Virus record (IMG/VR): IMGVR_UViG_3300005663_000106
Coordinates: 1 to 40,345 of that record
Strand: one strand, 5' to 3'
Source of the DNA: a virus
Length of the DNA stretch: 40,345 nt
Shown here piece after piece: positions 23,625 through 32,459 of the stretch. How positions within the stretch are numbered: position 1 is the stretch's first letter; each line of letters starts with the position of its first letter. A program made the position numbers and the translations under genes. A model generated the notes under the pieces. That model did not search any database and was not told where the DNA came from. It saw only the letters and a program-made list of their open reading frames with translations.

Positions 23625-24128
23625 TTAAGGCTTGAATAGACAGTTGTGCAGGAATCCGATGCAGCAGTCCAGCGTAGTCCCGTTATCGTCCTCGAAGGTT
23701 GTTGCAGCGCCGAGTGCCATCCCGAACACGATATGCTCATTGCCGGTGGTGTCGTCACCGTCGGCCTCGCCATCGGTAGTCGCGTGACCGACAAGGGCAT
23801 CCTTCAGGGCAATATCGTTCATCGATCGGATGGTAAGCATCTGCCCTGCTACCTGCACCCAGCCGTAGGAACCGGAGGGAATTGAGTAGAGCGCGACGCC
23901 CGCTACCAGCGGACAGTCATCGGACAGGTCTATCGAAACCTGGTACAAGCTGTATGAAGCCAAAGGTCCTTGGTAAACGCATTCACCTTGGAGAATGGCT
24001 TCAGTCGCATAGCAGTAACGATAGGCACTCAACCCGTCAAGGCTGAGTCGCAACGCCCCCAGCGTTTCAAGCTGGGTCGTACCCACGACGGAAAGCTCCT
24101 CGCCGTGAATCGCTTTAAGTAGTGCCAT
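23625..24128 (-). CDS. Capsid decoration-like protein, copy 1
   Basis: 167 residues; tandem twin of the preceding entry with the same start (MALLKAIHGEEL), a central DCPLVAGVALYS, and the same ending FLHNCLFKP. It differs by more Cys residues and a Thr/Asp insert. Strong AAAGGAGG site. Probably coats the same capsid; a duplicated gene may give two binding surfaces or hetero-oligomers. Sits 13 bases downstream of the capsid gene stop. Confidence 0.7.
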   Translation of the reverse strand: MALLKAIHGEELSVVGTTQLETLGALRLSLDGLSAYRYCYATEAILQGECVYQGPLASYSLYQVSIDLSDDCPLVAGVALYSIPSGSYGWVQVAGQMLTIRSMNDIALKDALVGHATTDGEADGDDTTGNEHIVFGMALGAATTFEDDNGTTLDCCIGFLHNCLFKP

Positions 24129-24140
24129 TGTGAACCTCCT

Positions 24141-25181
24141 TTAGCTTTCGGCTATGTTTTTGTAAGCGCCCTGAAGCCGCGGATTGTCACAATACAGGAT
24201 GCACTGATTGACCAGATACCGGCTCTTCGCCATCTGATTGTGAGGCTCGCGCCAGTCTGTCAGATGGAACCAGCCGTTTTCACGTCCCACGATCCCGAGG
24301 GTTCGCCGCTTGCCGATGCCCTTCTGGTTCACGAAGAAAATATGCTTCGCCGGGCAATAGCTGTCCCAGTAGATCTCAGCACCGTGATAGCGCAGACGGG
24401 TGAAGCCGATGTCGCCGATGTCTTCGCCTGTGTACCGCTGTTGATGCCGGATCGCGTCTTCGATGAAACCCCAGATCGTCTGGGTGGTGAGGATGTGAGT
24501 GGGCTGAGTGCCTGCGGCTGAACAGTTGTTCATGCCGCTACGCAACAGCTTCAGGATGTGGTTGGCATGGGTCGGATCGGTCGTGGTCGCAACCGAATAG
24601 GCGGTTGTGTTGTCAAAGCCGGGATCCCACCAGGGGTAACCGGTCGAGTCGATGCCCCACCAGGTGCGGTCGTCGTCGCACAGGTTACGTAATCCGTGCA
24701 GACCCTTCAACTGCATTCCCGTGCGCGAGGCGGCGGAATTGTAGATGCCGGTCGCCATCAGGTCGAGCATATCGGCAACCATTCCGTCCATATCTGCCGT
24801 CAGCTTGTTGACGACGTACTCTTTGCCGCGTGCAGCAAGCTCTTCGTCCCAGTTCCAGGAAAGTCCGACGTAGTAGTCGATCATTTCCTGAAGCGCGGCG
24901 TCGTACTTGCGATTGGGGTCGGCGTCCAGTATGTCGTAACCGGCAAACGATCCCCTCGCGGTTGCGCGAGTGTGCCGGAGAGTTCTGCGGACTTTCTTCC
25001 CGCCCATCAGAAGTTCACTCTTTGTCCGGGGGATCTGGCTGCCGGTCTCGGTCTCGGTACGACCGGACGAGAGAAAGAGACTCAAGCCCGGTGATACGTC
25101 ACCAATCTGATCGGCAACCTTGTCCGGAATGACGTGATCGTTCATGAAGCCGAGAAGGTCGGTTCCGAATTGATAAGCCAA
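24141..25181 (-). CDS. Major capsid protein
   Basis: 346 residues with an N-terminal region (MAYQFGTDLLGFMNDH), a basic alpha-helix (KKVRRTLRHTRATARGS), a long central helix around DMDGMVADMLDLMATGIYN, and beta-rich ends, matching HK97-like capsids of podovirus type by size and location after the scaffold. The only start with a ribosome site is TTG 25179-25181, six bases after AAAGGAG; the next in-frame Met is at residue 12. The site is buried in a 13-bp stem (25182-25241). A TTG start for a capsid gene is unusual. Confidence 0.85.
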   Translation of the reverse strand: MAYQFGTDLLGFMNDHVIPDKVADQIGDVSPGLSLFLSSGRTETETGSQIPRTKSELLMGGKKVRRTLRHTRATARGSFAGYDILDADPNRKYDAALQEMIDYYVGLSWNWDEELAARGKEYVVNKLTADMDGMVADMLDLMATGIYNSAASRTGMQLKGLHGLRNLCDDDRTWWGIDSTGYPWWDPGFDNTTAYSVATTTDPTHANHILKLLRSGMNNCSAAGTQPTHILTTQTIWGFIEDAIRHQQRYTGEDIGDIGFTRLRYHGAEIYWDSYCPAKHIFFVNQKGIGKRRTLGIVGRENGWFHLTDWREPHNQMAKSRYLVNQCILYCDNPRLQGAYKNIAES

Positions 25182-25241
25182 GTTATTCTCCTTTCAAGCC
25201 CCACCTCTCCCGTCTCCGTCAGTTACTCAAAGGAGAATAAC
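25182..25241 (-). promoter_or_regulatory. Hairpin masking the capsid ribosome site
   Basis: GTTATTCTCCTTT (25182-25194, + strand) and AAAGGAGAATAAC (25229-25241) are perfect inverted repeats of 13 bases with a 34-base loop. In the leftward mRNA the second arm contains the whole ribosome site and spacer of the capsid gene. The scaffold stop (25252) lies 10 bases upstream of the first arm, so ribosomes ending scaffold translation could open the stem and couple the two products. The stem is not followed by a U-run, so it is not a terminator. Confidence 0.65.
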
Positions 25242-25251
25242 GACTCAGAGG

Positions 25252-25971
25252 TCAGGAGGATTGGAGCTCTTCGTATTTTTTGAACTCTGCGGCGGTGTCG
25301 GCGCTGGAGTCGAATTTGAACCCCTTGCCGCCTTTGCCGCCAGCAGCACCTTTTGCCCCTTCGGTCACTACCACACGCTTTCTCGTGACGGGATCCACCG
25401 CGAACTTTTCGGGGTGAATGCCCTTGAACATTTCAAAGGCGTGCTCGACATTGCCGATCTTTCTCTTCTCGGCCATTTCAAGGATTTCGCCTTCGTTCTT
25501 CGCAAAATCTTCGTTCGCGCGAAGAGCGGCGAGTTGCTGATCGAGCCTAAAGTCGGCAATTTCCTCTTCGAGGGCTTTGAACTTCTCGTCATTTTCGCCG
25601 CCTTCAGCCGGTCTGTTACGACCGGCGTGGCCAACTATCAGATCAAATTCCCTTTTTGCCGCATCGGGGTCGGTCTGCATGGTCTTCAGCAGACCATCAA
25701 AGACCTTTACCCCGGCAAGGGCTTTGTCGAGTTCCTTCTCTTTCTCTGCGACTGCGGTGGTTTTGGTGGTGTAATCAGCCTGACGCATTTGACCGTCACG
25801 CATAGCGATTACCTCCGCCTCGGAGTATTCCTTGCCGTCAACCGTAAACTTGACGGGTTCGGGGTCTCCCCCTCCTCCGCCGGGATCCGGGTCAGGTGCT
25901 GGATCTCCACCACCGCCATCGCCTTCAGGTGCGCGTAGCAACCGGACGAGGCTATTGCTGTAAATGGACAT
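25252..25971 (-). CDS. Capsid scaffold protein
   Basis: 239 residues. The N-terminus has a Gly/Asp/Pro-rich acidic stretch (about 20-40), then FTVDGKEYSEAEV, a motif frequent in phage scaffolds, and a long charged coiled coil ending in a Gly/Lys-rich tail and EFKKYEELQSS. Scaffolds guide procapsid assembly through the C-terminus. The true start is ATG 25969-25971 directly behind AGGAGGTTCC; the frame to 25986 would include the site. Lies directly upstream of the capsid gene, as usual. Confidence 0.85.
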   Translation of the reverse strand: MSIYSNSLVRLLRAPEGDGGGGDPAPDPDPGGGGGDPEPVKFTVDGKEYSEAEVIAMRDGQMRQADYTTKTTAVAEKEKELDKALAGVKVFDGLLKTMQTDPDAAKREFDLIVGHAGRNRPAEGGENDEKFKALEEEIADFRLDQQLAALRANEDFAKNEGEILEMAEKRKIGNVEHAFEMFKGIHPEKFAVDPVTRKRVVVTEGAKGAAGGKGGKGFKFDSSADTAAEFKKYEELQSS

Positions 25972-26083
25972 GGAACCTCCTATCAATTCCTTTGTGTGCG
26001 GTTATTCCGAGGTGCTTTCGCTTGTCCCGAAGTCCGCTACGTGGGTTGTTCGACAGTAGGGTTAAAGGTTAGACTTCAACCGT

Positions 26084-26611
26084 TTATAACATTCGCAGTC
26101 CTATGCCACCGCCCTGAAGGGCGAGCGACTGGGCTGCTTTGATGTCGTTGGTTACACAGCGTCCGTTCACGAACGTCAAGGGGATTGTCCTCAACACTTT
26201 TCCCATTCCGTCGAGAACGGAGACTTTGATCTTTCCTTCGAGTGGCACTACCTGGCCGTCAGTGGTCTTCATAGTCTTCTTGATGGCAACGCGGGGTTTT
26301 CCCTTGTCAACATCCGGCCAGTTGTCGTAATCGATGTCAACCATTGCCCGAGCGGCGGACGGGGCGTTGGAGATATGGCCGTGAACGCCATCGACAAAGC
26401 TCCGTAGCTTGGCATTCTCCTGCGCCAGCGCCGCTATCTTCTCCTCATACTCCAGCCGCAAGCCGTCGATTGCACGGCCAGATTCGGACGTGCCCGCGGG
26501 CGGTTTCCACACGGTGGGTTCCGGCTGAGTAACCGGTTCGGCCTTTGTGGGTACGGTGTTCTCTGCCTTTTGAGGGGCCTTCTTTCCCGATCCCTTGATT
26601 CCTTTAGGCAT
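26084..26611 (-). CDS. Hypothetical virion-module protein (175 aa)
   Basis: A Lys/Pro/Glu-rich disordered N-terminus (first 45 residues), a short coiled coil (RLEYEEKIAALAQENAKL), then a compact C-terminal part with beta character. Lies between the small basic protein and the scaffold. Could be a minor capsid or assembly factor; no family recognised. Overlaps the gene upstream by 8 bases. Confidence 0.6.
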   Translation of the reverse strand: MPKGIKGSGKKAPQKAENTVPTKAEPVTQPEPTVWKPPAGTSESGRAIDGLRLEYEEKIAALAQENAKLRSFVDGVHGHISNAPSAARAMVDIDYDNWPDVDKGKPRVAIKKTMKTTDGQVVPLEGKIKVSVLDGMGKVLRTIPLTFVNGRCVTNDIKAAQSLALQGGGIGLRML

Positions 26612-26771
26612 TATTTCTCCGTTTTAACCTGCGCCTGATTGCGCCAACTTTCGCACTGTTGACCCGTTCGGGCAGACTTTTACCCTTCGCGGTGTGCCTC
26701 TCCATCCGCCTTGCGATCCGGGGATGACGGGATTGCATGAACCTTCGCTGGGCATTACTCCTGAGCGGCAT
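26604..26771 (-). CDS. Small basic conserved phage protein (55 aa)
   Basis: ATG 26769-26771 with GGAGG five bases upstream starts a 55-residue Arg/Lys-rich protein (a segment SNAQRRFMQSRHPRIARRM). The pattern of Ser/Lys-Ala-Gln-Arg, His-Pro and LPERV matches a small protein found in many phages next to the portal gene; its function is not known. It begins inside the end of the portal gene, and a longer frame to 26816 lacks a ribosome site. Confidence 0.75.
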   Translation of the reverse strand: MPLRSNAQRRFMQSRHPRIARRMERHTAKGKSLPERVNSAKVGAIRRRLKRRNNA

Positions 26772-28719
26772 TCTGTCCTCCGTTGCCCTGTTGAGCCTGC
26801 TGCATAGCGTTTGCAATCACCTGCTGGGCGATACCCCCCTCGATCTGCTGCGTCTGCTGCTGCTGCTGTGCCTGTATCTCCATCTGCTTCAACTCCAACT
26901 CCTGCTGGCGTCGCTCTTCACGCTTTTCCGTGAAAAGCTGCTGCAAACGCGGGTCTTCTGCATATTCCAGAACCAGATCACCGGGTACTCCGTACTGTTC
27001 GAGTTCGGCGACCGCGGTGAGGATCTGTATCATTTCCGACATACTGCGCCGTTTCGTACCCACCACGCGGAAACCCAGTCCTCTGGTATTTTCAGGATTG
27101 TAGGGAATAAACTGCTGCGACTCCCTTACCGATTCGTCTGGCACGTCAAACTCTTCCTCGTCGAACTGCTGTGCGATATAGGCGAGCATCTCGCGCGCCT
27201 GCTTGAAGCCGATACTGATCCGCTCTGCCTTCAGCAGTGTCCTGTTATCGGCCTTGACCTGAAGCAGGTTGATGGCAACGCCCGAGGTCACGCTGCCCGG
27301 CTTCTCTCCCCGCGCCACATCGACTTCGCCGCTAACATCCCTCATCACCGCCCTGTACCACGCGATCACCGGCAACAGATGATGCACAATGGGCGGGATA
27401 GGTGGCGAGAAAGACGCCTCGCTGGGCTTCACCTCGCATACCAGATCGAGGATAATCTGCTCGCCCGGTCGATTGGTAATGTCGTTTTTCTTGACCCCTG
27501 CCCTGCCGTGCCATATCGTTTTGGGGTTGACGACCAGATCGACGTTGTGCATAAGCTGCCGGACTATCCGGTTCAGCCCGTCCTGCAACGGGATCAGGTT
27601 CGAGACAACCGACATACTCCAGAGGTCGTCTGTCGGATAGCAGGGGATGTAGACGAAGGGAAACCTGCCAGTATTTTCGTAGAGCTTCTCAAACGGGTTG
27701 TGGCGATCCAGAAGGACGAGCAACTCGGGTTCGCCGCCGACCTTGCTGTCCGCGTCGCAGCCGACAGCGATGTTGATAAGCCTGCCAAACGGGTATACGG
27801 GTACGATCTCCTCCGGCCCCAGTATATCTTCGCCGTCCTCCTCGTCCACGCCGATCACTTCGCGCTCTATCCGCGTAGTGCCGTCCCGTACCCAGCACTC
27901 CAGTCGCAACACGCGCTTGGCCTTCTGGAAGGCTGAGGAGATGCCTCCTGCCGATGCCCGATAAACCGGCGTCGATTGATTGACCGGCGTGAACGAGAAA
28001 CCGATGGACGCATCTCCCCCTGTGCCGGGCGGGCCTTCGGGCGCCCCCTCCTTCGTTTCGATCTTCTCAAATTCCGCCTTCAACCCCTTTATCGCTTTGC
28101 CAAAGAACAGTTCCGTGCCGCTGATGGTGTCGAGCACCTGATCGATTATGTACATTGAGGCGTCAAAGCTGGGTGCGTCGGGGTCACGCACCACGCGCCG
28201 GTTGTCGATCCGGCTTACCTTGACATCGGAATACCCCTTCAGGATCGCTCCGCCGTCGAGCACGAGATCGTGAACTATATTGGGCTTGTCATCCTCAATC
28301 GCCGACTCCCGCCACGCGAGCTGTACTCGCTGCGAAAGTGCCTGCGTCGCCGGAATGTCATCCTCCTTCAGTGCCAGAATGTCCGTACTGGCAACAGACT
28401 CGGCGATCTTCGGCTTCATCGTCTCAATCGTGGCGTGGATCTCGTTTACGAAGACCTTCGACTTGAAGTCCGGGATCGCGTCAAGGTCAAGTTGCTTGCC
28501 GTTGTAATATCTGCGATACTCGTCGGACGCCTTGTGCCACGGCCTTATGCGTTCCGTTGCGTGTTCAAACAGGGCGTACACCGCCCTCGCAACCTCATTC
28601 GGCTTGCTGACCGGCGGCATTCTGCCGCTGGAGAGAACTTCCTCTTTTATGTTTTGGAGGGATGGCTGTTTGTCTTCAGCCGACTTCTTGCCTTTATTCG
28701 GCTTCCTGTAATTAGGCAT
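26755..28719 (-). CDS. Portal protein
   Basis: 654 residues. Portals form the dodecameric vertex through which DNA passes and on which the tail is built. Features: N-terminal helical wing (KPNEVARAVYALFEHATERIRPW, RRYYNGKQ), a central beta/alpha core, a conserved FVYIPCYP and WSMSVVSNLIPLQDGLNR stretch near 375-400, a long helical stem and a Gln-rich C-terminal tail (EIQAQQQQQTQQ). Start at ATG 28717-28719, overlapping the terminase stop as TAATG. Size and position fit the podovirus type. Confidence 0.88.
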   Translation of the reverse strand: MPNYRKPNKGKKSAEDKQPSLQNIKEEVLSSGRMPPVSKPNEVARAVYALFEHATERIRPWHKASDEYRRYYNGKQLDLDAIPDFKSKVFVNEIHATIETMKPKIAESVASTDILALKEDDIPATQALSQRVQLAWRESAIEDDKPNIVHDLVLDGGAILKGYSDVKVSRIDNRRVVRDPDAPSFDASMYIIDQVLDTISGTELFFGKAIKGLKAEFEKIETKEGAPEGPPGTGGDASIGFSFTPVNQSTPVYRASAGGISSAFQKAKRVLRLECWVRDGTTRIEREVIGVDEEDGEDILGPEEIVPVYPFGRLINIAVGCDADSKVGGEPELLVLLDRHNPFEKLYENTGRFPFVYIPCYPTDDLWSMSVVSNLIPLQDGLNRIVRQLMHNVDLVVNPKTIWHGRAGVKKNDITNRPGEQIILDLVCEVKPSEASFSPPIPPIVHHLLPVIAWYRAVMRDVSGEVDVARGEKPGSVTSGVAINLLQVKADNRTLLKAERISIGFKQAREMLAYIAQQFDEEEFDVPDESVRESQQFIPYNPENTRGLGFRVVGTKRRSMSEMIQILTAVAELEQYGVPGDLVLEYAEDPRLQQLFTEKREERRQQELELKQMEIQAQQQQQTQQIEGGIAQQVIANAMQQAQQGNGGQNAAQE

Positions 28720-30146
28720 TACGCCCATCTCCAGTCAGTCTGTGGTCGTGAGTCATCGCCTATGCCCGCAAAGGCTTCAAGGTCAAACTGTTCAATACTT
28801 TTCACCTTTTTCGTTTCCTGCGTCGGTTTGTAATATGCCTGAGTTGCCATCGCCCATTGCCTGAGCGCGTCAACCCTGTCGTCGTTCACTTTTACAACCT
28901 CGTCCGGTTGCGCCATGTGGCTTTCCTGTCCGGGCTTCAACTCCCGCCACCGATACTGTCCTATCTCCTCAACGATACCGGGACAGTTACGGTGAACGAA
29001 GAACCGCGGCGCGCCCATCACGCCCGGCTTGTAGGGATGCGGCTTCTTGGGGTCGATCCGCATCATCTGCTTAATCTTCTGAATCCCGACGTGCGGCTTA
29101 ACTCTTGTTCCCGCCATGATGTTCACTCCGCCGTCGCGGTAAACCTGCTGCAGGTTGCGACCGTCTACTGGATTCCTGTTCATCGCGTCGTGCGGCCCGA
29201 AGACCGGCAGTTGACTTCCGTCTTCGAGCGTCAGCCGGGTTGAAATCTGATTGATGTGCCACTCCGGCAACTGTTCTCTCGCCGCGTGTTCGTCATAGAC
29301 GTGCCAGTTGCCTTCGTAGTCCACGCCTATCCAGACGAACGCCGTCAGGTGATTGTAGCCGAGGTCGCACCCCACACCGGCCTTCATTTCCGCCGCCATC
29401 GGAATTGGATCGATCAAGTGGTATTTCGGATCCCATTCGTTGTAAACCTGCCCGGCGAAAGTGTCCCAACTGCCGTAGATGTACCGCTTTAGCCAGATGG
29501 GATCGTATGCGTCCATCAACTCTTCGACATATCCCGGTCGGCGGAACGGGTTGTCGAGCGTGGTGGCTTGTATCATGTCGTACTTAGTCTTGTCGGGATC
29601 GCCGTTTATCCACCGCTTCCATATCCAGTTATGACCGGCTGGATTGCCAGTGACCGCCCCCCACACGGGCGGGCCACCCGCCTTACGTCCCATCCTACCC
29701 AACAAGGTCAAGAACGCCGCCTCTGATACCTCTTCCGCCTGGTCGATGAAGAACCAGTTGATGTTCAGCGACAGCAACTTGGCGAGAGCCTCCTCGTCGT
29801 TCAGGGCGCGGAAGAATATCTCCGACCCGTTCTTAAACCGGAGGAAGTTTTCCTGCTGGTTAAAGCGTTCGACGTAGGGATGCCCCGCTATTGTACTCTC
29901 GGTGCATCCCATAATTTCAAAGAACTGCTTTCGGGTCGTATCCTTTAGCTCAGGATACGTTTTTCGGGCTATAAGCCCTTTGTTGCCGGGATAATCAAGG
30001 CTGTGCTTAAGCCCCCTGATACATCCCGCGTGGGTCTTACCGTTATTGAATCCGCCGAAATAGCCCGGGTACAGCGCGTCTGAAAAGACAAACTGTTCCT
30101 GTTGCGGTATTTTGGTGAGATCCCATTTTATCTTCTTGTAACCCAA
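28719..30146 (-). CDS. terL: Terminase large subunit
   Basis: ATPase and nuclease that packages DNA. Walker A-like GGFNNGKTH at 31-39, Walker B WFFIDQAEEV near 130, then a coupling motif region near 168 (GAVTGNPAG), and in the second half nuclease-type acidic residues in VGCDLGYNHLT near 256 and VNDDRVDAL near 428. Length 475 is typical. It precedes the portal gene, with the small-subunit-like gene further upstream, separated by two structural genes. Start ATG 30144-30146. Confidence 0.93.
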   Translation of the reverse strand: MGYKKIKWDLTKIPQQEQFVFSDALYPGYFGGFNNGKTHAGCIRGLKHSLDYPGNKGLIARKTYPELKDTTRKQFFEIMGCTESTIAGHPYVERFNQQENFLRFKNGSEIFFRALNDEEALAKLLSLNINWFFIDQAEEVSEAAFLTLLGRMGRKAGGPPVWGAVTGNPAGHNWIWKRWINGDPDKTKYDMIQATTLDNPFRRPGYVEELMDAYDPIWLKRYIYGSWDTFAGQVYNEWDPKYHLIDPIPMAAEMKAGVGCDLGYNHLTAFVWIGVDYEGNWHVYDEHAAREQLPEWHINQISTRLTLEDGSQLPVFGPHDAMNRNPVDGRNLQQVYRDGGVNIMAGTRVKPHVGIQKIKQMMRIDPKKPHPYKPGVMGAPRFFVHRNCPGIVEEIGQYRWRELKPGQESHMAQPDEVVKVNDDRVDALRQWAMATQAYYKPTQETKKVKSIEQFDLEAFAGIGDDSRPQTDWRWA

Positions 30147-30158
30147 GATTCGCTTCGG

Positions 30159-30923
30159 TTATGCCAGTGTTGCGCCAACGTCATACGGCGACCAGACGAC
30201 GTCCCATTTGACCTGACCGGTCTGACCGGCTACGGCGTCATTGTGGTGAATCTCCAGTACCCCCGCCGCCAGAATGATCCCGGTCGATGGCAACTGGACA
30301 TTCCCCGACTCTCCCGCCACGAGTGCGCTGCCCGGTGCGCCGGGCAAACTAAGAAGCGCCCCCTGCTCGTGTCCTGTCAGATCAAGCGCGATACATAGGT
30401 CAGTGGTAGTTCCCGTCGTTGGATTTACTTGGAGTTTGACCCTCGTCTGCTGTGCCGTCATAACGATGGTAACTTCGCCGATAATCGCGTGGAGCAGTAC
30501 CCGCCCGCCTGAGATTGTAAACAGTGACGCTGCGGTATTATTTGGTAGAAGCGTCGCGGCGGCTGCCGCTCTGGCCGCACCGGGTATCCCCATTATGGGA
30601 GCGAGCGTGGCCAGTGTAGCGGGCAGCGTGGTTCCGGTGTCAGTGAGGATGTCTGCCAACGTCACAGGCAGCGTTGTACCGGTATCGACGAGGATGCTGT
30701 CGGCCACTCCATCGACGACGATCAGTTCCGTTACGACCTGCTTAATGTAGGCAAGGAGCGAGTCGGTGGACGTTACCGCGCCGGCAGCCGCCGCATCCGC
30801 CTTTCTGCCGATGGTCTCGGTGAAATCGAGGTCTGTAGTGGTGTCGGCGGGGACGAGGTCGGTGTCTACCAGAACTTGGAAAACGCCGTCCCCCTGGGCC
30901 AACAGCTTGCGTGTCTTAGCCAT
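30159..30923 (-). CDS. Fibre-like virion protein with stalk repeats (254 aa)
   Basis: An N-terminal segment is followed by two copies of a VDTGTTLP-xTL type repeat near 80-105, a pattern of trimeric stalks, then an Ala-rich hinge and a beta-rich C-terminal domain that contains LFTISGGRV and DLCIALDLTGHEQG. This C-terminal domain also occurs in the next gene. Likely a virion surface protein. Unusual location between the two terminase genes. Not recognised beyond these features. Confidence 0.7.
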   Translation of the reverse strand: MAKTRKLLAQGDGVFQVLVDTDLVPADTTTDLDFTETIGRKADAAAAGAVTSTDSLLAYIKQVVTELIVVDGVADSILVDTGTTLPVTLADILTDTGTTLPATLATLAPIMGIPGAARAAAAATLLPNNTAASLFTISGGRVLLHAIIGEVTIVMTAQQTRVKLQVNPTTGTTTDLCIALDLTGHEQGALLSLPGAPGSALVAGESGNVQLPSTGIILAAGVLEIHHNDAVAGQTGQVKWDVVWSPYDVGATLA

Positions 30924-30926
30924 CGG

Positions 30927-31469
30927 TCATCCCGCTACTATCGTACCGCCACCAATGCTCTCATAGTGGATGTACCAGTCAATCACGCCCGTGTTGGTGT
31001 CTGCATAAGTCACCTTGATGTCGCCCGGGCTCATAATTATCCCCATATAAGAACCCTCATTCGTTGACGGCGTGGCTTCAGCAATGTCCAATGTGTCAAT
31101 TATCGCATCACTCACATCACCTGTAATGCGGTAAATTGCTCCCGTTACATCGGCGCTTATGTCAAGAGCCGTACAGAGATCAATGTCTGCTCCGCCATCA
31201 TCGGGATCATAAACGATCTGCATATTGCACGCCTGAGTTTCGATCACCGTAGTGACGTATCCGACAATCTCGAATACCCTGACCAGTCCGCCGGTAATGC
31301 TGAACAGATCCATTGAGGCCAACGGTGAAGTGTCGGTCGTACCCGCTATCCAGCGTGCCCCCATACCGAGTGTGTCGCACAAATACGCGGCAAGTGCCGC
31401 TTGGTCAGTTGTCGAAGTGGGGAGGGTTAAGAAAGGCCCATCCCCCTGTCCACCTAATTTTACAGCCAT
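30927..31469 (-). CDS. Virion protein paralogous to the neighbouring stalk protein (180 aa)
   Basis: Shares with the 254-aa protein the domain LFSITGGLV, VTTVIETQ, DLCTALDI and following turns, but lacks the stalk repeats. It begins KLGGQGDGPFLTLP, similar to the QGDG of the paralog. Good AAGGAG site. Perhaps a short head or tail fibre or a capping protein. Lies two genes upstream of the large terminase. Confidence 0.65.
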   Translation of the reverse strand: MAVKLGGQGDGPFLTLPTSTTDQAALAAYLCDTLGMGARWIAGTTDTSPLASMDLFSITGGLVRVFEIVGYVTTVIETQACNMQIVYDPDDGGADIDLCTALDISADVTGAIYRITGDVSDAIIDTLDIAEATPSTNEGSYMGIIMSPGDIKVTYADTNTGVIDWYIHYESIGGGTIVAG

Positions 31470-31555
31470 CTGTTTCTCCTTGCTTTACCTACCACCCTAC
31501 CGATTGCCATTTGCTTAAAACGCCATCGGTTCCGGCAATTAGAACCGAGGGCTAC

Positions 31556-32095
31556 CTATTCGGTATTCCCCTCCGGGAGACTTTCAACCTCCGCCATCTT
31601 CTCCAGTGTCTTCGGGTCTTTGGGCTCCTTAGTCGCGCTGAGCCTCTTCCTGTTTTTGATGAGGGGGGTACTTTTGCCCTTGTTATGCTCACTGACTACG
31701 AGTTCCATCAGCGGGCCGGTCAGGCTCAGGTTGGCGTCAAGGCTAAACCTGTCGCGCCGGGAGTATTTCTCGGGTCTCGTCCGCTCCAGCCGCCATGCGT
31801 CGGCCTGAAAGTTGTTGCCCGACTTCTTGCCAATTCCGACAAACAGGTCACGCTCGAACTCCGCCCTCGCCTTTCTGAACCCGTTGAAGGCATCGACGTA
31901 GAGCTGCCTATGGACGCTGATCTCCTCGCCATCCTCAAGCGCGTCGAATGCCGTCTCCCCCTTTTCCATCCAATAGCTGTATGACCGCCTACTCACTCCC
32001 ACGAGATCGCAGGCGGTATTTATGTAAAGCCCTTCACGGAGGTAGCCGGAGATCTTCTTTATCATCAGGGCTGTAAGTTTGCAATTTCCTGACAT
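31556..32095 (-). CDS. Terminase small subunit-like DNA-binding protein
   Basis: N-terminal helix-turn-helix (IKKISGYLREGLYINTACDLVGVSRRSYSYW) and a C-terminal part with AWRLERTRPEKYSRRD, the pattern of small terminases that recognise packaging sites. 179 residues is normal. Located upstream of the large subunit, with two structural genes between. Starts by TGATG overlap with the gene upstream. Medium certainty because other HTH proteins share the N-terminus. Confidence 0.78.
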   Translation of the reverse strand: MSGNCKLTALMIKKISGYLREGLYINTACDLVGVSRRSYSYWMEKGETAFDALEDGEEISVHRQLYVDAFNGFRKARAEFERDLFVGIGKKSGNNFQADAWRLERTRPEKYSRRDRFSLDANLSLTGPLMELVVSEHNKGKSTPLIKNRKRLSATKEPKDPKTLEKMAEVESLPEGNTE

Positions 32096-32409
32096 CAGCC
32101 CGTGTCCGATGCTCTGGTTTCGGCCTCACGTTCTTCCCTCTGCCTCAAATCCTGGTCAGAGGGGGTGAAGACGACGGCCTTCAGTTCTGCTTGGTGGGGT
32201 TCAACGGGTGTAGCGGTGAGGGGGGAGAACTCTTCGGCCAGTTCCGGGCGAGAGTCTGCCGTTTCGCTTAGATCTTGATCCATCAACCGTATTCTCTGCT
32301 GGCACTTAGACCTGTCCAGCAACAGAATGACGAGATTGGCCACGGAGACGGTGGCTATCACCACCAGGCTGGCAGCAATAGTGAACAGGAGATCTACGGA
32401 GACCTGCAT
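32095..32409 (-). CDS. Membrane-anchored protein (104 aa)
   Basis: First gene behind the late-type promoter. Residues about 7-30 are hydrophobic (LLFTIAASLVVIATVSVANLVILLL), the rest is polar and acidic, so a single membrane anchor with a cytoplasmic or periplasmic tail. Could be a lysis regulator, but no motif is decisive. Its stop overlaps the small terminase-like gene. Confidence 0.6.
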   Translation of the reverse strand: MQVSVDLLFTIAASLVVIATVSVANLVILLLDRSKCQQRIRLMDQDLSETADSRPELAEEFSPLTATPVEPHQAELKAVVFTPSDQDLRQREEREAETRASDTG

Positions 32410-32459
32410 CTTCGCCCCTCAGTCTGCCGATTTGTCAGTTTCACCTGCCATAATGGCGG

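Noticed and set aside
25261-25938. Rightward 225-codon frame
   Set aside because: Antisense of the scaffold gene; no start signal.
26737-27936. Long rightward frame of 399 codons
   Set aside because: It is the antisense of the portal gene, Leu/Arg/His-rich, with no ribosome site and no recognisable domain.
31527-31547. Hairpin CGGTTC/GAACCG as a terminator
   Set aside because: Only 6 bp, and no T-run directly after it; it lies inside the virion operon where termination is not expected.
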